The notes under the pieces are model-generated. The model was not told the origin of the DNA, ran no database searches, and worked only from the letters and a program-made list of their open reading frames with translations. Of a stretch of 64,000 nucleotides of DNA, positions 53,501 to 61,557 are shown piece after piece; positions within the stretch are counted from its first letter, which is position 1, and every line of letters begins with the position of its first letter. This stretch comes from Pontibacter sp. G13. Its GTDB lineage: Bacteria > Bacteroidota > Bacteroidia > J057. The position numbers and the translations under genes were made by a program. The DNA lies in contig NZ_CP134696.1 in the NCBI RefSeq assembly GCF_031851795.1, forward strand, positions 2,031,001 through 2,095,000, given 5' to 3'.

Positions 53501-53893
53501 ATCTCCATTCCAGATTCTGGCCTGTATGGCAATGCCAGATTGCGCGTATCGGTCTCTACAGATAACTCCATCGATCCGTGTGGGGCATTTGACATTGGGG
53601 AAGTGGAAGATTACTGTCTGGAGTTTTTGGCGCCCATTTCTGTAGAAGATCCATTCACCGAGCTGTTCAAGGTATACCCCAATCCATCCACTGGGATCGT
53701 ATTCATCGAGCATCCCCAGTCGGTACATGGTTTTAGGTTGCTGGATCTGGCGGGGAGAGAATTGGACAGATGGGACGCGGACCTTCAAGGGCAAACGAAG
53801 CGAGACCTCACCCAGTTCTCCAATGGCTTGTACCTGCTGGAATTCATCTCACCCAAAGATCGAATGACCCTCAAACTTCAACTCAACCGATAG
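50507..53893 (+). CDS. T9SS-secreted subtilisin-like (S8) protease
   Basis: 1128 residues. Signal peptide MSRNALHLLLCCLLPSMLWA, then QS; a propeptide with the LIVQLMPGHSIDQLQADF inhibitor-like start; S8 domain with catalytic Asp in VIAVIDDGF (D163), His in HGTHVTGIA (H215) and Ser in GTSMSAPQV (S388). Then two or more Fn3 repeats (GATGYELLLQAPNGTSQSFL; YQWRVASLC), and two GEVED domains (WIDFNQDGVFDSSE ending GEVEDYC; WVDWNQNGVFDPASE ending GEVEDYC). The T9SS sorting domain starts LFKVYPNPSTGIVFIEHPQ and ends NGLYLLEFISPKD. The enzyme is surface-exposed or released. The DUF4287 gene follows 2 bases after its stop. Confidence 0.9.
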   Translation: MSRNALHLLLCCLLPSMLWAQSPDHVSGQLIVQLMPGHSIDQLQADFQQDPNDPVTLRHLKSLSPRLNLHLISFDPQHHEGALLKRVHFHRRVIHAQYNHFVESRKHPLLSPNDPDFPQQWALENTGQSGGSFDADIDATEAWDITTGGLSALGDSIVIAVIDDGFSLDHEDLNFWKNYGEIPGNNIDDDGNGYIDDFNGWNAYNSTGAMTLATHGTHVTGIAAAKGDNNTGISGVTWDVKVMPVAGSSGTEAVVMEAYTYVLEARARYNETQGQSGTFVVATNSSFGVNFGDPQNFPIWCALYDSLGAQGILNVASTMNIGSDVDVVGDIPTSCGSDWLITVTNTTDNDSRNSGAAFGANTVDLGAPGTNVYSTLPSQSYGFDTGTSMSAPQVTGVLALMFSAACPAFMVQYRNDPGQAALAIKDYLLQGVDTLPGLTGFTVTGGRLNAFQAINVLLDSCESLNIGCLPAYGLAATSNSDTTARLTWALVDSSVLGQIRYRPVGATAWILSDTLSIPELNLSGLNGCQDYEFQVQTICDSSTSGFFSTSTFQTLGCCESPAGITVIQRTDTAATLGWIGVFGATGYELLLQAPNGTSQSFLSPDTTFAFTDLIACSRYQLRIATICEGEQTDTSEVFLFDTEGCGACRDSMYCPSRGTDVTFEWIQRVQVGPIDQVSGANGGYGDFTAFTSQLVIDSTYDVELTPGYASMAFTESWRIWIDFNQDGVFDSSELALDPIPQIGPLISQITIPPDAFEGNTRMRVSMKFPGFSGNEFPTPCLLFTEGEVEDYCITLTFADTPLCVVPVPETVILETTPGNIRNATLSWEHADDAGEFQIQYRPIGGNWTTETLTDTFRVLTGLEDCQQYEWRVASLCSGVFSGYTSTQMFTTQGCGTCLDSVYCETRGINPDSIRIQSFQLADVTNTSSGEGYGDFTQIFLGLHRGADYLLELTMNRFGENFPYTTTGWVDWNQNGVFDPASETLFNRVGITQDTIQATISIPDSGLYGNARLRVSVSTDNSIDPCGAFDIGEVEDYCLEFLAPISVEDPFTELFKVYPNPSTGIVFIEHPQSVHGFRLLDLAGRELDRWDADLQGQTKRDLTQFSNGLYLLEFISPKDRMTLKLQLNR

Positions 53894-53895
53894 GC

Positions 53896-54414
53896 ATGAA
53901 ACGTACCATCTCGGAGGAATCCATCCTCAAGGCTACGGGCCAGCAATGGGACGAATGGTTCCATCTCATGGATGCTGCCCAATGCACAGAAATGTCCCAC
54001 AAGGAAATGGCCCAGTGGCTGGAGACCGAGCACGGTGTCAGTATGTGGTGGTGTCAGGCCATCACGGTCCAATATGAACGCGAACGTGGGCTGCGGAAGG
54101 TCAATGAGAAGATCGGAGGATTTGAGGTGAGCGTGAGCAAGACGGTCCAGATGCCGATCGAAGAACTTTATGAGCGCGTGCATGGCTGGTTTTTGGCGCT
54201 ACCCGATATCGAGATCCGAGTCGCCAATCCCAACAAGAATATGCGGATCACCTGGCCAGACACTACGAATGTAGTCGTTCACGTCTGGGACAAGGGGCCC
54301 GCGAAATCTCAGGTGGTGGTCATGCATGAAAAGCTCTCCACGCAAGAACTCGTCGAACCGACCCGCGCATACTGGAAGGCCCAAATCCCGCTGATGGTTG
54401 ATTTTGAGGCTTAG
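53896..54414 (+). CDS. DUF4287 protein with SRPBCC-like C-terminus
   Basis: Residues 1-70 match DUF4287: SEESILKATGQQWDEWFHLMDAAQCTEMSHKEMAQWLETEHGVSMWWCQAITVQYERERGLR. The remainder resembles an SRPBCC/START-like domain (FEVSVSKTVQMPIEELYERVHGWF, VVVHVWDKGPAKSQVVVMHEKL), a combination often annotated in Bacteroidota and Actinomycetes. It is probably cytoplasmic; function unknown. The start lies 2 bases after the subtilase stop, so the two are in one transcript, but a functional link is not evident. Confidence 0.82.
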   Translation: MKRTISEESILKATGQQWDEWFHLMDAAQCTEMSHKEMAQWLETEHGVSMWWCQAITVQYERERGLRKVNEKIGGFEVSVSKTVQMPIEELYERVHGWFLALPDIEIRVANPNKNMRITWPDTTNVVVHVWDKGPAKSQVVVMHEKLSTQELVEPTRAYWKAQIPLMVDFEA

Positions 54415-55434
54415 GAGCGTTCACACGCTAAGTATTTTCATCCGAATCAGGGCCCGACTCCATCAAAAAGACGGGATACTCCACAACAAATCCTCCCAAG
54501 CGAATTTTTCGGTCGGAAGCCCTACCCTGCTCTTTTTTCGGAATGTGGGTTTTGAGGAAAACGGACAGGCATGAAAGTCCAATTTTTTTGCCCTTTTTTC
54601 CGAAAAAATCGGCGGCGTAGATACGGCCATTCGAAGCATTCTGGACAGGCCGATCCTTCTGACATTCAGGCAACCATTTTTCAGCCGAATCGGTCCATTG
54701 TTACGAGTCTGGAAATACCACTTTGGGACACGAAGTTCTCCGAGAACCCAGCCGATCTCCCGCTTACTCAAGCGCGAGTACAAGCCGAAAAGATGGGCTA
54801 AAAACGATCCAACAATGATTCCAGAATCCCTGACAGTCAATCAATTTGACAGGTCGCATGTTTCGGATTCCCCAAGCAACACGCCCGTTTTGGGACATAG
54901 GAGATTTCCTAGAACTACCGCAAGCGTAAAGTGCGGATGATAAAAATCACATATAACGAAAAACTTTTCTCATCCGTTGCCTGCTTATTTGTTTGATTGT
55001 CAAAACAGAAAAAGCTGCAAATTGCGAATCCATAAAATTTCCGGCGGGTTGATCTCCTGAAATTTCTCCGACGGATGCTTTGGATTCAAAATTTTTTGGC
55101 TAATTTTCACTGACCATTCGCACTATACAGCACTTAAATCAGGCGGTGATGGGATGATTGCAAACCGTCCTGAAACATTTCAAAAGCGGCAGTGACTGGG
55201 GAATTTTTTCAGATAACAATCTGATTCACTGCCCATTCAACGAAACGAATTTTGACGGCTCTCAGGAATAATTCTGACGCGGCTCCCAAAAGGACCACGC
55301 CAGCCAAATTCCAAACGCATAACATTCGCCTGACAGGAAGCAGTGATTATTGCTACGATATTCACGATTTTCCTAGATCTTACACTACTTACAGCTAGCT
55401 TCATTTAGATCTGGCACCGAAAAAAAGATGTACT
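54415..55434. other. AT-rich intergenic region before the desaturase gene
   Basis: About 1 kb without a recognisable gene. On the minus strand 54428-54673 gives an open frame whose upstream part (TDSAEKWLPECQKDRPVQNAS) and later part (GRIYAADFFGKKGKKIG) look protein-like, and the adjacent frame 54463-54840 includes SKREIGWVLGELRVPKWYFQ. They may be pieces of a frame-shifted decayed gene, but I do not recognise it. From 54900 on the DNA is AT-rich with runs of T and A. It holds the desaturase promoter, which I could not pin down. Confidence 0.35.
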
Positions 55435-56520
55435 ATGACGTTCCAACGGATCAAATTCTCGAAGGAAGTAGACTTGGACTTCAGCAAGACGCTCAAAAAG
55501 CGCGTGCGCGAGTATTTTGAGAAAAACCAGATTCCTAGAACAGGCGGGAATGCCATGATTATCAAGGTCGCATTCATGCTGGCCCTGTACTTGGTTCCCC
55601 TCGTTTTGATGCTTACCGGTGTGGTTACTTCCGATTGGGGAGTATTCGGCATGTGGTCCATCATGGGAATCGGACTCGCCGGGATCGGTTTGGCCATCAT
55701 GCACGATGCCTGCCACGGAGCCCTTTCCTCCCACAAAAAAATCAACAATTTCTTGGGCTATGTCCTCGATTTTGTAGGCGGAAGCTGCTCTCTCTGGAAA
55801 ATCCAGCACAATGTCCTTCACCACTCTTTCACCAATATCGAAGGACATGATGACGACATTGCACCTGTAGGCGTACTTCGCTTCTCTCCTCACGCTGAGA
55901 AAAAAGGCGTTCACAGATTCCAGTTCCTCTACGCGTGGTTCTTCTATGGCCTCATGACCTTCTCATGGGTGACTTTCAAGGACTTCCGTTTGGTACTCCG
56001 CTACAACAAAAAAGGCCTTACACGCGGCAAGAAACAAGCTGTCGGACCGATGATGACCCGCTTGTTCTTCGCCAAAGTGGCTTATTACACCTACATCCTC
56101 GTGTTGCCACTCGTATTGATGGACAACGCTTGGTGGGTGATCGTAGGATCTTGGTTTACAATGCACTTCATCGCTGGATTGATCCTCGCGTTGATCTTCC
56201 AACCTGCGCACGTAATGCCAGATTCCAAGTACCCATTGCCTGACGAGTCCGGACACATGGACAACAGCTGGTTCATTCACCAATTGTTGACTACCACCAA
56301 CTTCTCCCCGAACTCCAAATGGTTCTCTTGGTACGTAGGTGGCCTGAACTACCAGATCGAACACCACTTGTTCCCTAGTATCAGCCACGTACACTACCCG
56401 AAACTGTCCAAGATCGTCGAGGAAACTGCCAAAGAGTTTGACTTGCCTTACAACAAGCAGCCAAACTTCGTGAAAGCAGTTTGGGAGCACGGCAAAATGC
56501 TCTACATGCTCGGACGCTAA
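55435..56520 (+). CDS. Membrane fatty acid desaturase (acyl-lipid/acyl-CoA type)
   Basis: A di-iron desaturase in the inner membrane, introducing double bonds into acyl chains. The three His boxes are HDACH (H90-H94), HNVLHH (H125-H130) and QIEHH (Q307, H310-H311). The Gln in the third box is typical of front-end (delta-5/delta-6-like) desaturases. Four or more transmembrane helices surround them (VAFMLALYLVPLVLMLTGVV; FGMWSIMGIGLAGIGLAIM). 361 residues; no cytochrome b5 domain, as in bacterial members. Codon choice is more biased (many C-ending AAC, TTC, CAC) than in neighbours, consistent with strong expression. It is a single gene behind a long leader and ahead of a strong terminator. Confidence 0.92.
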   Translation: MTFQRIKFSKEVDLDFSKTLKKRVREYFEKNQIPRTGGNAMIIKVAFMLALYLVPLVLMLTGVVTSDWGVFGMWSIMGIGLAGIGLAIMHDACHGALSSHKKINNFLGYVLDFVGGSCSLWKIQHNVLHHSFTNIEGHDDDIAPVGVLRFSPHAEKKGVHRFQFLYAWFFYGLMTFSWVTFKDFRLVLRYNKKGLTRGKKQAVGPMMTRLFFAKVAYYTYILVLPLVLMDNAWWVIVGSWFTMHFIAGLILALIFQPAHVMPDSKYPLPDESGHMDNSWFIHQLLTTTNFSPNSKWFSWYVGGLNYQIEHHLFPSISHVHYPKLSKIVEETAKEFDLPYNKQPNFVKAVWEHGKMLYMLGR

Positions 56521-56543
56521 TCATACAAAAACACAACCCTATT

Positions 56544-56578
56544 GGGCTTGTCTCCATCTGCGAGGCAAGCCCTTTTTT
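56544..56578 (+). terminator. Rho-independent terminator of the desaturase gene
   Basis: GGGCTTG (56544-56550) pairs with CAAGCCC (56566-56572), followed by six Ts. Confidence 0.9.
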
Positions 56579-56664
56579 ATTTGTCCTTGCGCTCCATACA
56601 CATGACTGATGGATTCAAGATGCTTCCAACCGGGTATCGGAGAATTGCCGAGATGTGGATGAAG

Positions 56665-56831
56665 CTTTGGGTGTGCCCCAGCGTGCAGATATTGGATACT
56701 GCGCTTGGATAAGAGGTCGCTGGGTCGGTCCCCTACGGACTCGCTGATCGCTCGGTCCCTCCGCCCAAGGCTCCGGGACTTCGGCAAAGCCTCACCCTCC
56801 GGACACCTCACACCGCCCCAGACAGCCGCAC
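56665..56831 (-). repeat. Structured intergenic element, copy A
   Basis: On the minus strand it begins GTGCGGCTGTC (56831) and ends GGGGCACACCCAAAG (56665). Its centre, GACCGAGCGATCAGCG followed by AGTCCGTAGGGGACCGAC and CCAGCGACC, matches copy B nearly base for base. A GTCCC/GGGAC hairpin (56775-56779 with 56755-56759) encloses GGAGCCTTGGGCGGA, as in copy C. It fills the gap between the desaturase terminator and the 56959 gene. Confidence 0.65.
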
Positions 56832-56958
56832 ATCTATCTCCCGATCTTGCTCTTACGAATAAACCGATCAAATACATTCGTTAGGCCCTCCCCTGAATGG
56901 GTGATGAATTCATGCCCGAAAGCGTGAGGTTGAGGAACTCATCCCTAATCCCCGCGAC

Positions 56959-57372
56959 ATGATTTTTCAACACTCCCTCTACCACATCCGATGGGCGGAG
57001 GACAAGCAAATTCTCGAATTGGTCTGGAAACCCACCACCCAAGATCTGGTGGCAGAGGAATTTCAGGCAGCGCTACACAATTTCGCGGGTTTCGGCGCGA
57101 CGTATGGCGTCAGTTCCATGCTACAGGACATGCGGGACTTTATGGATTATCTCCCCCCAGAATTACTGCGTTGGAGAGACATCGTGGTTTCCCCGCGGTA
57201 TCGGCAATTTGGGCTTCAAAAGATGGCGTTCCTGTATCCCCCAGAAATGGCGCCCAAAAACATGGGAAATGCGCCCATCCAGATTCGGGGCTATGCCGAG
57301 GAATTCTTTGATGTCTATGAATCGGCCACAGATTGGCTATTGACGGATATTCGCCCCAGAAAAGCAGGCTAA
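56959..57372 (+). CDS. Hypothetical protein, possibly STAS-like fold
   Basis: 137 residues, no signal peptide. The pattern YHIRWAEDKQILELVWKPTTQDLVAEEFQAALHNF, then SMLQDMRDFMDYLPPELLRW, resembles the SpoIIAA/STAS-type small cytoplasmic proteins common in Bacteroidota, in which a strand-helix core follows an N-terminal strand. This is only fold-level similarity. No catalytic motif. It overlaps the convergent glycosyltransferase by 4 bases. Confidence 0.6.
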   Translation: MIFQHSLYHIRWAEDKQILELVWKPTTQDLVAEEFQAALHNFAGFGATYGVSSMLQDMRDFMDYLPPELLRWRDIVVSPRYRQFGLQKMAFLYPPEMAPKNMGNAPIQIRGYAEEFFDVYESATDWLLTDIRPRKAG

Positions 57373-59447
57373 CGAACGGAAGTGGCGATCCTCACCTCCA
57401 TCTCATCGATGGTACCCGGAATCCTATCGGGGTTCCAGACATAGATTTTGATGACTCCGCCAGGAGGGAGCGTTTCTGACTTGACCCAGAGCGCTACAGG
57501 CACGGGACTCCAATTGCCACGCGCACGGACGTACTGTTCCATCCGCTGTGATTCGGAATGCTGAATCACGCCATCCTCCTCCACTGTGATGACAAGCTTC
57601 GCACTGGAAATTTCCTCGGACCTGAATTGGAGGACTGCTTGAATGCGGGTCAGTTCCCCAAGCTCAGCATCCAGATCCGAAATCGGCAAAGTGAAAGTCC
57701 CCGCATATTCGGCTAGCTCAAGTGCATATTGCCCTTCGAAAGGCGATTTGAGCGTCAGAAGATCAGGCGTCCAATCCCAATGTGCGGCCGAATCTTCAAA
57801 CCCCTGTGTATATCGAGCCACTCCTCGCCAATCAGATTCCAGAAGGGGCAAATGGGTGGCGCTCCACAGCTTTCGATCGTGCGCTCCTTCCCAAAGCAAA
57901 TGCTCAGGTTCTTGGGTGTACGCTACGTATGGAGGCAAATCTTCCCAAGATTGTCCGGTGAGGTGCCAAGTATAGGGATTCATGAGCAGTACCACATCCT
58001 CATGGAGCGAATCCACCTGATCCAAATATTGAAAACTCACCCATTCATTCGCAGCTTCCGCAGCAAAACCATCCCAGAACCGCCCAAATCTCGTTTGTGC
58101 ATCATTGGTGATCACAGAACGAGGGCCTGGCTGTCCAGCTAGTGCCTGCATGATTTCGTGCTGCTGCTGACGATACTCGATGGATCTGGCATATTGAATA
58201 GGTTGCCAGAGCAGCCCCAACCATCCCCAAAGGCCTAAAATCATGGCGAGCTTGAGTCCTGCTTGGCCCCGATTTCCCAGCAGTCGGCAGATTGGCAACA
58301 AAGCCAACAGGAAATATAGACTCCCTACAAGCCATTGTTGGTCCCAGCAGGTCCAGACAGTCATCACCGCCATCCAGATCGTCCAGCCCCAACTAAGCTT
58401 GTTGTCAGCATAGATCTGCCCCAATACCCATGCAGCAGGCACAGCGGCTACCGCTACGAGATAGAGATAATGTCGAGGATCGAGGCACATCGGCACATAG
58501 GAGGTCGGGGAAATGGTCATGAAATTCGCTGCCAAGAAGAATCCCAAAGCGATTACACTGCCCCAAAGCATGTCAGGTCTCAGCCGCATTCGCGCTCGAA
58601 TCGAAGGAGAAATCCAGCCTCCTACCAAGATGACGGGCGCGACCAGCATCCCATTTCGATTGGCCATTTGCCAGAAACCTGCCAGCAGTCGTTCCATCAA
58701 GACGGCCAAAGGTTGTTGATCATAGCTACAGGAATTGAGGTACCCATTGGCACCGATGGCAGCAAACCTTGCCCACGGATCTCCCAGCCAGAGGGTGTAG
58801 CCAACTAGATACAAGCTCACGCAAACTCCCATTGTAACAGCGGCAGATACCCAAAATCTTCGCTGCCTGCCACGCACCAAATCCCAGCCTGCAAGCACGG
58901 CCCATACAGGTACCGAGAGCAGAATCGTTCCTTTGGAGAGGAATGCCCACATCCAGGCGAGCGAAAACATCATTCCCCAGCCGATTGCCTGCCGACTATT
59001 TTGCCAACTGGAAAGATAGGCTATCCATCCTCCAAAAACGCCTATTGCGACATACAGATCAGGCATGAGCTTGTCCGTGTAGAATAGCCACCAATGACAG
59101 CCTGCAACCAGCAGCAAGCCTATCAATCGAATCCCCCAGCCTTGGGCGCTTAGTAGTCGATAAACGCCCCACAACATCAACAGAGCCATACCTAGACTCG
59201 GCAAGGCCATCGCCCCGTCGGAAACTCCAAAGATGGAAAAGGAAATCGCCGTCAATCCGATGACTGGCAGGCGGTGGGTGAAATGATCCGTGGCATCCAC
59301 CTGTCCCAAGGTCCAGCCATGTGCCAATTCAGCGTATTGGAGATCGTCATAGCCAAATGGCCCCAGATAGGCCCAGAGGTGATGGGCAATGAGGAAGGCA
59401 CCGATGAGGATCGGCATCCAGGGGAATTGGGAACGAAAAAAACGCAT
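57369..59447 (-). CDS. GT39-type (ArnT/PMT-like) glycosyltransferase
   Basis: An inner-membrane glycosyltransferase with about twelve helices in the first 430 residues. The motif GPFGYDDLQYAELA near residue 30 carries the paired acidic residues (DD) of GT-C enzymes in the first periplasmic loop, which bind the lipid-phosphate donor; TDKLMPDLYVAIGVFGGW and a later SPTSYVPMCLDPRHYLYL support the family. The last 240 residues are a soluble periplasmic beta-sandwich, unusual in ArnT. It transfers a sugar from a polyprenyl-phosphate to a lipid or protein target not identifiable here. The sulfatase gene lies 77 bases upstream on the same strand. Confidence 0.82.
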   Translation of the reverse strand: MRFFRSQFPWMPILIGAFLIAHHLWAYLGPFGYDDLQYAELAHGWTLGQVDATDHFTHRLPVIGLTAISFSIFGVSDGAMALPSLGMALLMLWGVYRLLSAQGWGIRLIGLLLVAGCHWWLFYTDKLMPDLYVAIGVFGGWIAYLSSWQNSRQAIGWGMMFSLAWMWAFLSKGTILLSVPVWAVLAGWDLVRGRQRRFWVSAAVTMGVCVSLYLVGYTLWLGDPWARFAAIGANGYLNSCSYDQQPLAVLMERLLAGFWQMANRNGMLVAPVILVGGWISPSIRARMRLRPDMLWGSVIALGFFLAANFMTISPTSYVPMCLDPRHYLYLVAVAAVPAAWVLGQIYADNKLSWGWTIWMAVMTVWTCWDQQWLVGSLYFLLALLPICRLLGNRGQAGLKLAMILGLWGWLGLLWQPIQYARSIEYRQQQHEIMQALAGQPGPRSVITNDAQTRFGRFWDGFAAEAANEWVSFQYLDQVDSLHEDVVLLMNPYTWHLTGQSWEDLPPYVAYTQEPEHLLWEGAHDRKLWSATHLPLLESDWRGVARYTQGFEDSAAHWDWTPDLLTLKSPFEGQYALELAEYAGTFTLPISDLDAELGELTRIQAVLQFRSEEISSAKLVITVEEDGVIQHSESQRMEQYVRARGNWSPVPVALWVKSETLPPGGVIKIYVWNPDRIPGTIDEMEVRIATSVR

Positions 59448-59524
59448 GGCTAGGGATCAATTGAGAGCAAATTAAGCAATCCCCCTTGAATCCCCGACCA
59501 TGCGTATGGCAAATGATTGTGCGA

Positions 59525-61120
59525 CTAGTCGATTGTCACCTGACTTCCCCACCAATCAGGGTTGGGTTGATAGTCCGGGGACAGCATGGATTCGCGTTGC
59601 TTTTCCAAAGCGGGCCACTTCTTGTTCACGACCTTGTTGTGGTATTGGGTATGCGCTTCATCGTCGTAAGCTTCATCCGGCGCTGGCATACGGGCGGATT
59701 GATCGGCCAGCCATTGTTGGAGTTGCGTATGGAGCTTCTCCGCAAGGTTGGGATGTTCATCTGCGACATTGTGGAGTTCCGCCGGATCTTGGTCGAGTTG
59801 ATACAGCGCCCCTTGCTGAGTCTCGTGGTAGTAAATCCATTTCCAATTTCCCTGACGAATGACGGAACTCGGATCTCCTCCTTGATTGCCGTAGTGGGGA
59901 TAGTGCCAATACAGCGGACGATCCGCCCAAGTCACTTGCTCGCCCTGGAGAATCGCCAACAGAGATTGCCCATCCAAATGAGCGCCTTCAGGAGCAGCGG
60001 CTCCGATGGACTCCATGATCGTCGGATAAAGGTCAGCACCTGTAGCGGGTACTTCTGAGGAGCCTCCTTTCATCGCGCCATTCGGGAGATACACCATCAA
60101 CGGTACACGCAGGCCTCCTTCCCATTGGTATCCTTTCCCTCCACGAAGCGGTGCATTGCTGGTAGAGAATGCATCCCCCGATGCCACGCCTCCATTGTCT
60201 GAGGTAAAGATAATGAGGGTGTTGTCCATCATGCCCGTTTCCTCCAAGGTGTTTAGGACCTCTCCGATTGCATCGTCCATGGATTCCACCAATCCAGCAT
60301 AGACAGGATTGTCCTGATACTGACGAATGGGGAGTTTCTTCTCCATTTCGAAGCCAGATTCAGCGATTCCTTGCTGCTCAGCTTTGTCGCGATATTTGGC
60401 CCATTTCTCCTCGGTCGTTTGAATCGGTCCATGGACAGCGTAGAAGGAAAGCATCGCAAAGAAAGGGGTGTCGGCTGAACTGCGAATAAACTCGGAGGTC
60501 TCACGCGCCAATCTCATGGAGAGGTTTTCACCGTTGGGGCCATCTTCCAGGTTGGGGTTTTTGAAGGGGGCAAAATATCCTCCCTTGGGACTTCCAGCAT
60601 GAAAGCCTCCCCGGTTGATGTGAAACCCGTGATCTTCGGGGTGAGAGCCTTCTCCGCCAATGTGCCATTTCCCCGCAAAGAAGGTGTGATATCCTTCCGA
60701 GGCCAAAGCCTCTGCAACCGTCACGCGATCGGCAGGAAGCTGCATTTCATATTCCGCAGGCAGCATCAAGTCATGGCGATTGTGGCTGCGCCATGCTTCG
60801 CCCGTTTTGGCACCGATCCAGTCCGTGATTCCGTGCCGAGCAGTAAACTCTCCCGTCATGATACTGGCACGGGCGGGAGAACAAACTTGGCAAGTGGAAT
60901 ATCCTTGGGTGAATACGACTCCTTGAGCTGCCAATCGATCGAGGTTGGGCGTTTCGTAGTAGGTACTGCCCATGAATCCCACATCATGCGCCCCAAGGTC
61001 ATCGGCGAGGATCAGCAGGACGTTGAGTTTGGGAGCGGCTTGGTCGGCAGTTTGGGTACACCCAGTCCAAGCTAGGCTGGATACCCACAACGCGAGAATC
61101 GGTAGTAGACGGAAATGCAT
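59525..61120 (-). CDS. Formylglycine-dependent sulfatase, lipoprotein
   Basis: Second sulfatase of the window. The ATG at 61120 gives a lipoprotein signal MHFRLLPILALWVSSLAWTGC; the in-frame start at 61204 would extend it by 28 residues. It starts KLNVLLILADDLGAHDVGF (metal Asp pair), has the activation motif CSPAR (C80) in CQVCSPARASIMTGEF, then FAGKWHIGG and a late FTSDNGGVASGD. 531 residues. The HYPHYGNQGGDPSSVIRQGNWKWIYY block is common in the arylsulfatase A-like S1 subgroup. The substrate is unknown. It needs the same maturase as the 6102 gene, which is absent here. Confidence 0.9.
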   Translation of the reverse strand: MHFRLLPILALWVSSLAWTGCTQTADQAAPKLNVLLILADDLGAHDVGFMGSTYYETPNLDRLAAQGVVFTQGYSTCQVCSPARASIMTGEFTARHGITDWIGAKTGEAWRSHNRHDLMLPAEYEMQLPADRVTVAEALASEGYHTFFAGKWHIGGEGSHPEDHGFHINRGGFHAGSPKGGYFAPFKNPNLEDGPNGENLSMRLARETSEFIRSSADTPFFAMLSFYAVHGPIQTTEEKWAKYRDKAEQQGIAESGFEMEKKLPIRQYQDNPVYAGLVESMDDAIGEVLNTLEETGMMDNTLIIFTSDNGGVASGDAFSTSNAPLRGGKGYQWEGGLRVPLMVYLPNGAMKGGSSEVPATGADLYPTIMESIGAAAPEGAHLDGQSLLAILQGEQVTWADRPLYWHYPHYGNQGGDPSSVIRQGNWKWIYYHETQQGALYQLDQDPAELHNVADEHPNLAEKLHTQLQQWLADQSARMPAPDEAYDDEAHTQYHNKVVNKKWPALEKQRESMLSPDYQPNPDWWGSQVTID

Positions 61121-61298
61121 ATATTCAGCGTGTTCAGTTTTCGGCAACATAGTTCTCCTTGGTGGAAAAGTCATTCCCCCTACCCCATTCCAGACAAATG
61201 TCACGTCAATTTGAACATAATTGCCCTACCCATCGAGTTACCACAAATGATTCTAATGAGTTTTTGGGTGGCATGGCTACAAGTACCCCCCTCTCAAG
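61121..61298. other. Short gap before element B
   Basis: Sequence upstream of the sulfatase start (minus strand). No feature other than the likely sulfatase promoter, not located. Confidence 0.3.
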
Positions 61299-61490
61299 GT
61301 GCGGATGGCAAGTGTGGCGTGAGATGCCTGAAGTGGCCGACGTCAGGAGGAGTCGGGGATCTGATGGCGTTGGCCTATCGCCATCAGATCCCCGACCGAG
61401 TGATAACGAGCACGGAAGGGATCGACTCGGCGACCCATCGGCCAAGAGTCGAATCCATCCTGAGCACGCCGAGGCACGCCCAGATACACC
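61299..61490 (+). repeat. Structured intergenic element, copy B
   Basis: Begins GTGCGGATGGCA and ends GGCACGCCCAGATACACC. It contains a perfect 18-bp hairpin (61352-61369 with 61379-61396, 9-nt loop) at the same relative position as the weaker hairpins of copies A and C. It then continues GACCGAGTGATAACGAGCAC and GGAAGGGATCGACTCGGCGA as in copy A. A few bases beyond lie unrelated sequence and the serine hydrolase stop (61558). Confidence 0.65.
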
Positions 61491-61557
61491 TCCCAATACA
61501 GCTCGGAATTCAAGCTAGCTACCTGATTGGATGAGATAGTAGAAGCATCAGCAATCC

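Noticed and set aside
56539-56877. 112-codon frame next to the desaturase terminator
   Set aside because: It reads through the terminator and element A and has no domain-like content.
61446-61470. tRNA-like T-arm string GTCGAATCC
   Set aside because: No acceptor stem, anticodon arm or matching 5' half is present.
61206-61496. Minus-strand frame across element B
   Set aside because: It exists because of the GC-rich hairpin; the palindromic arms give the repeated peptides, with no homologous frame in the other copies.
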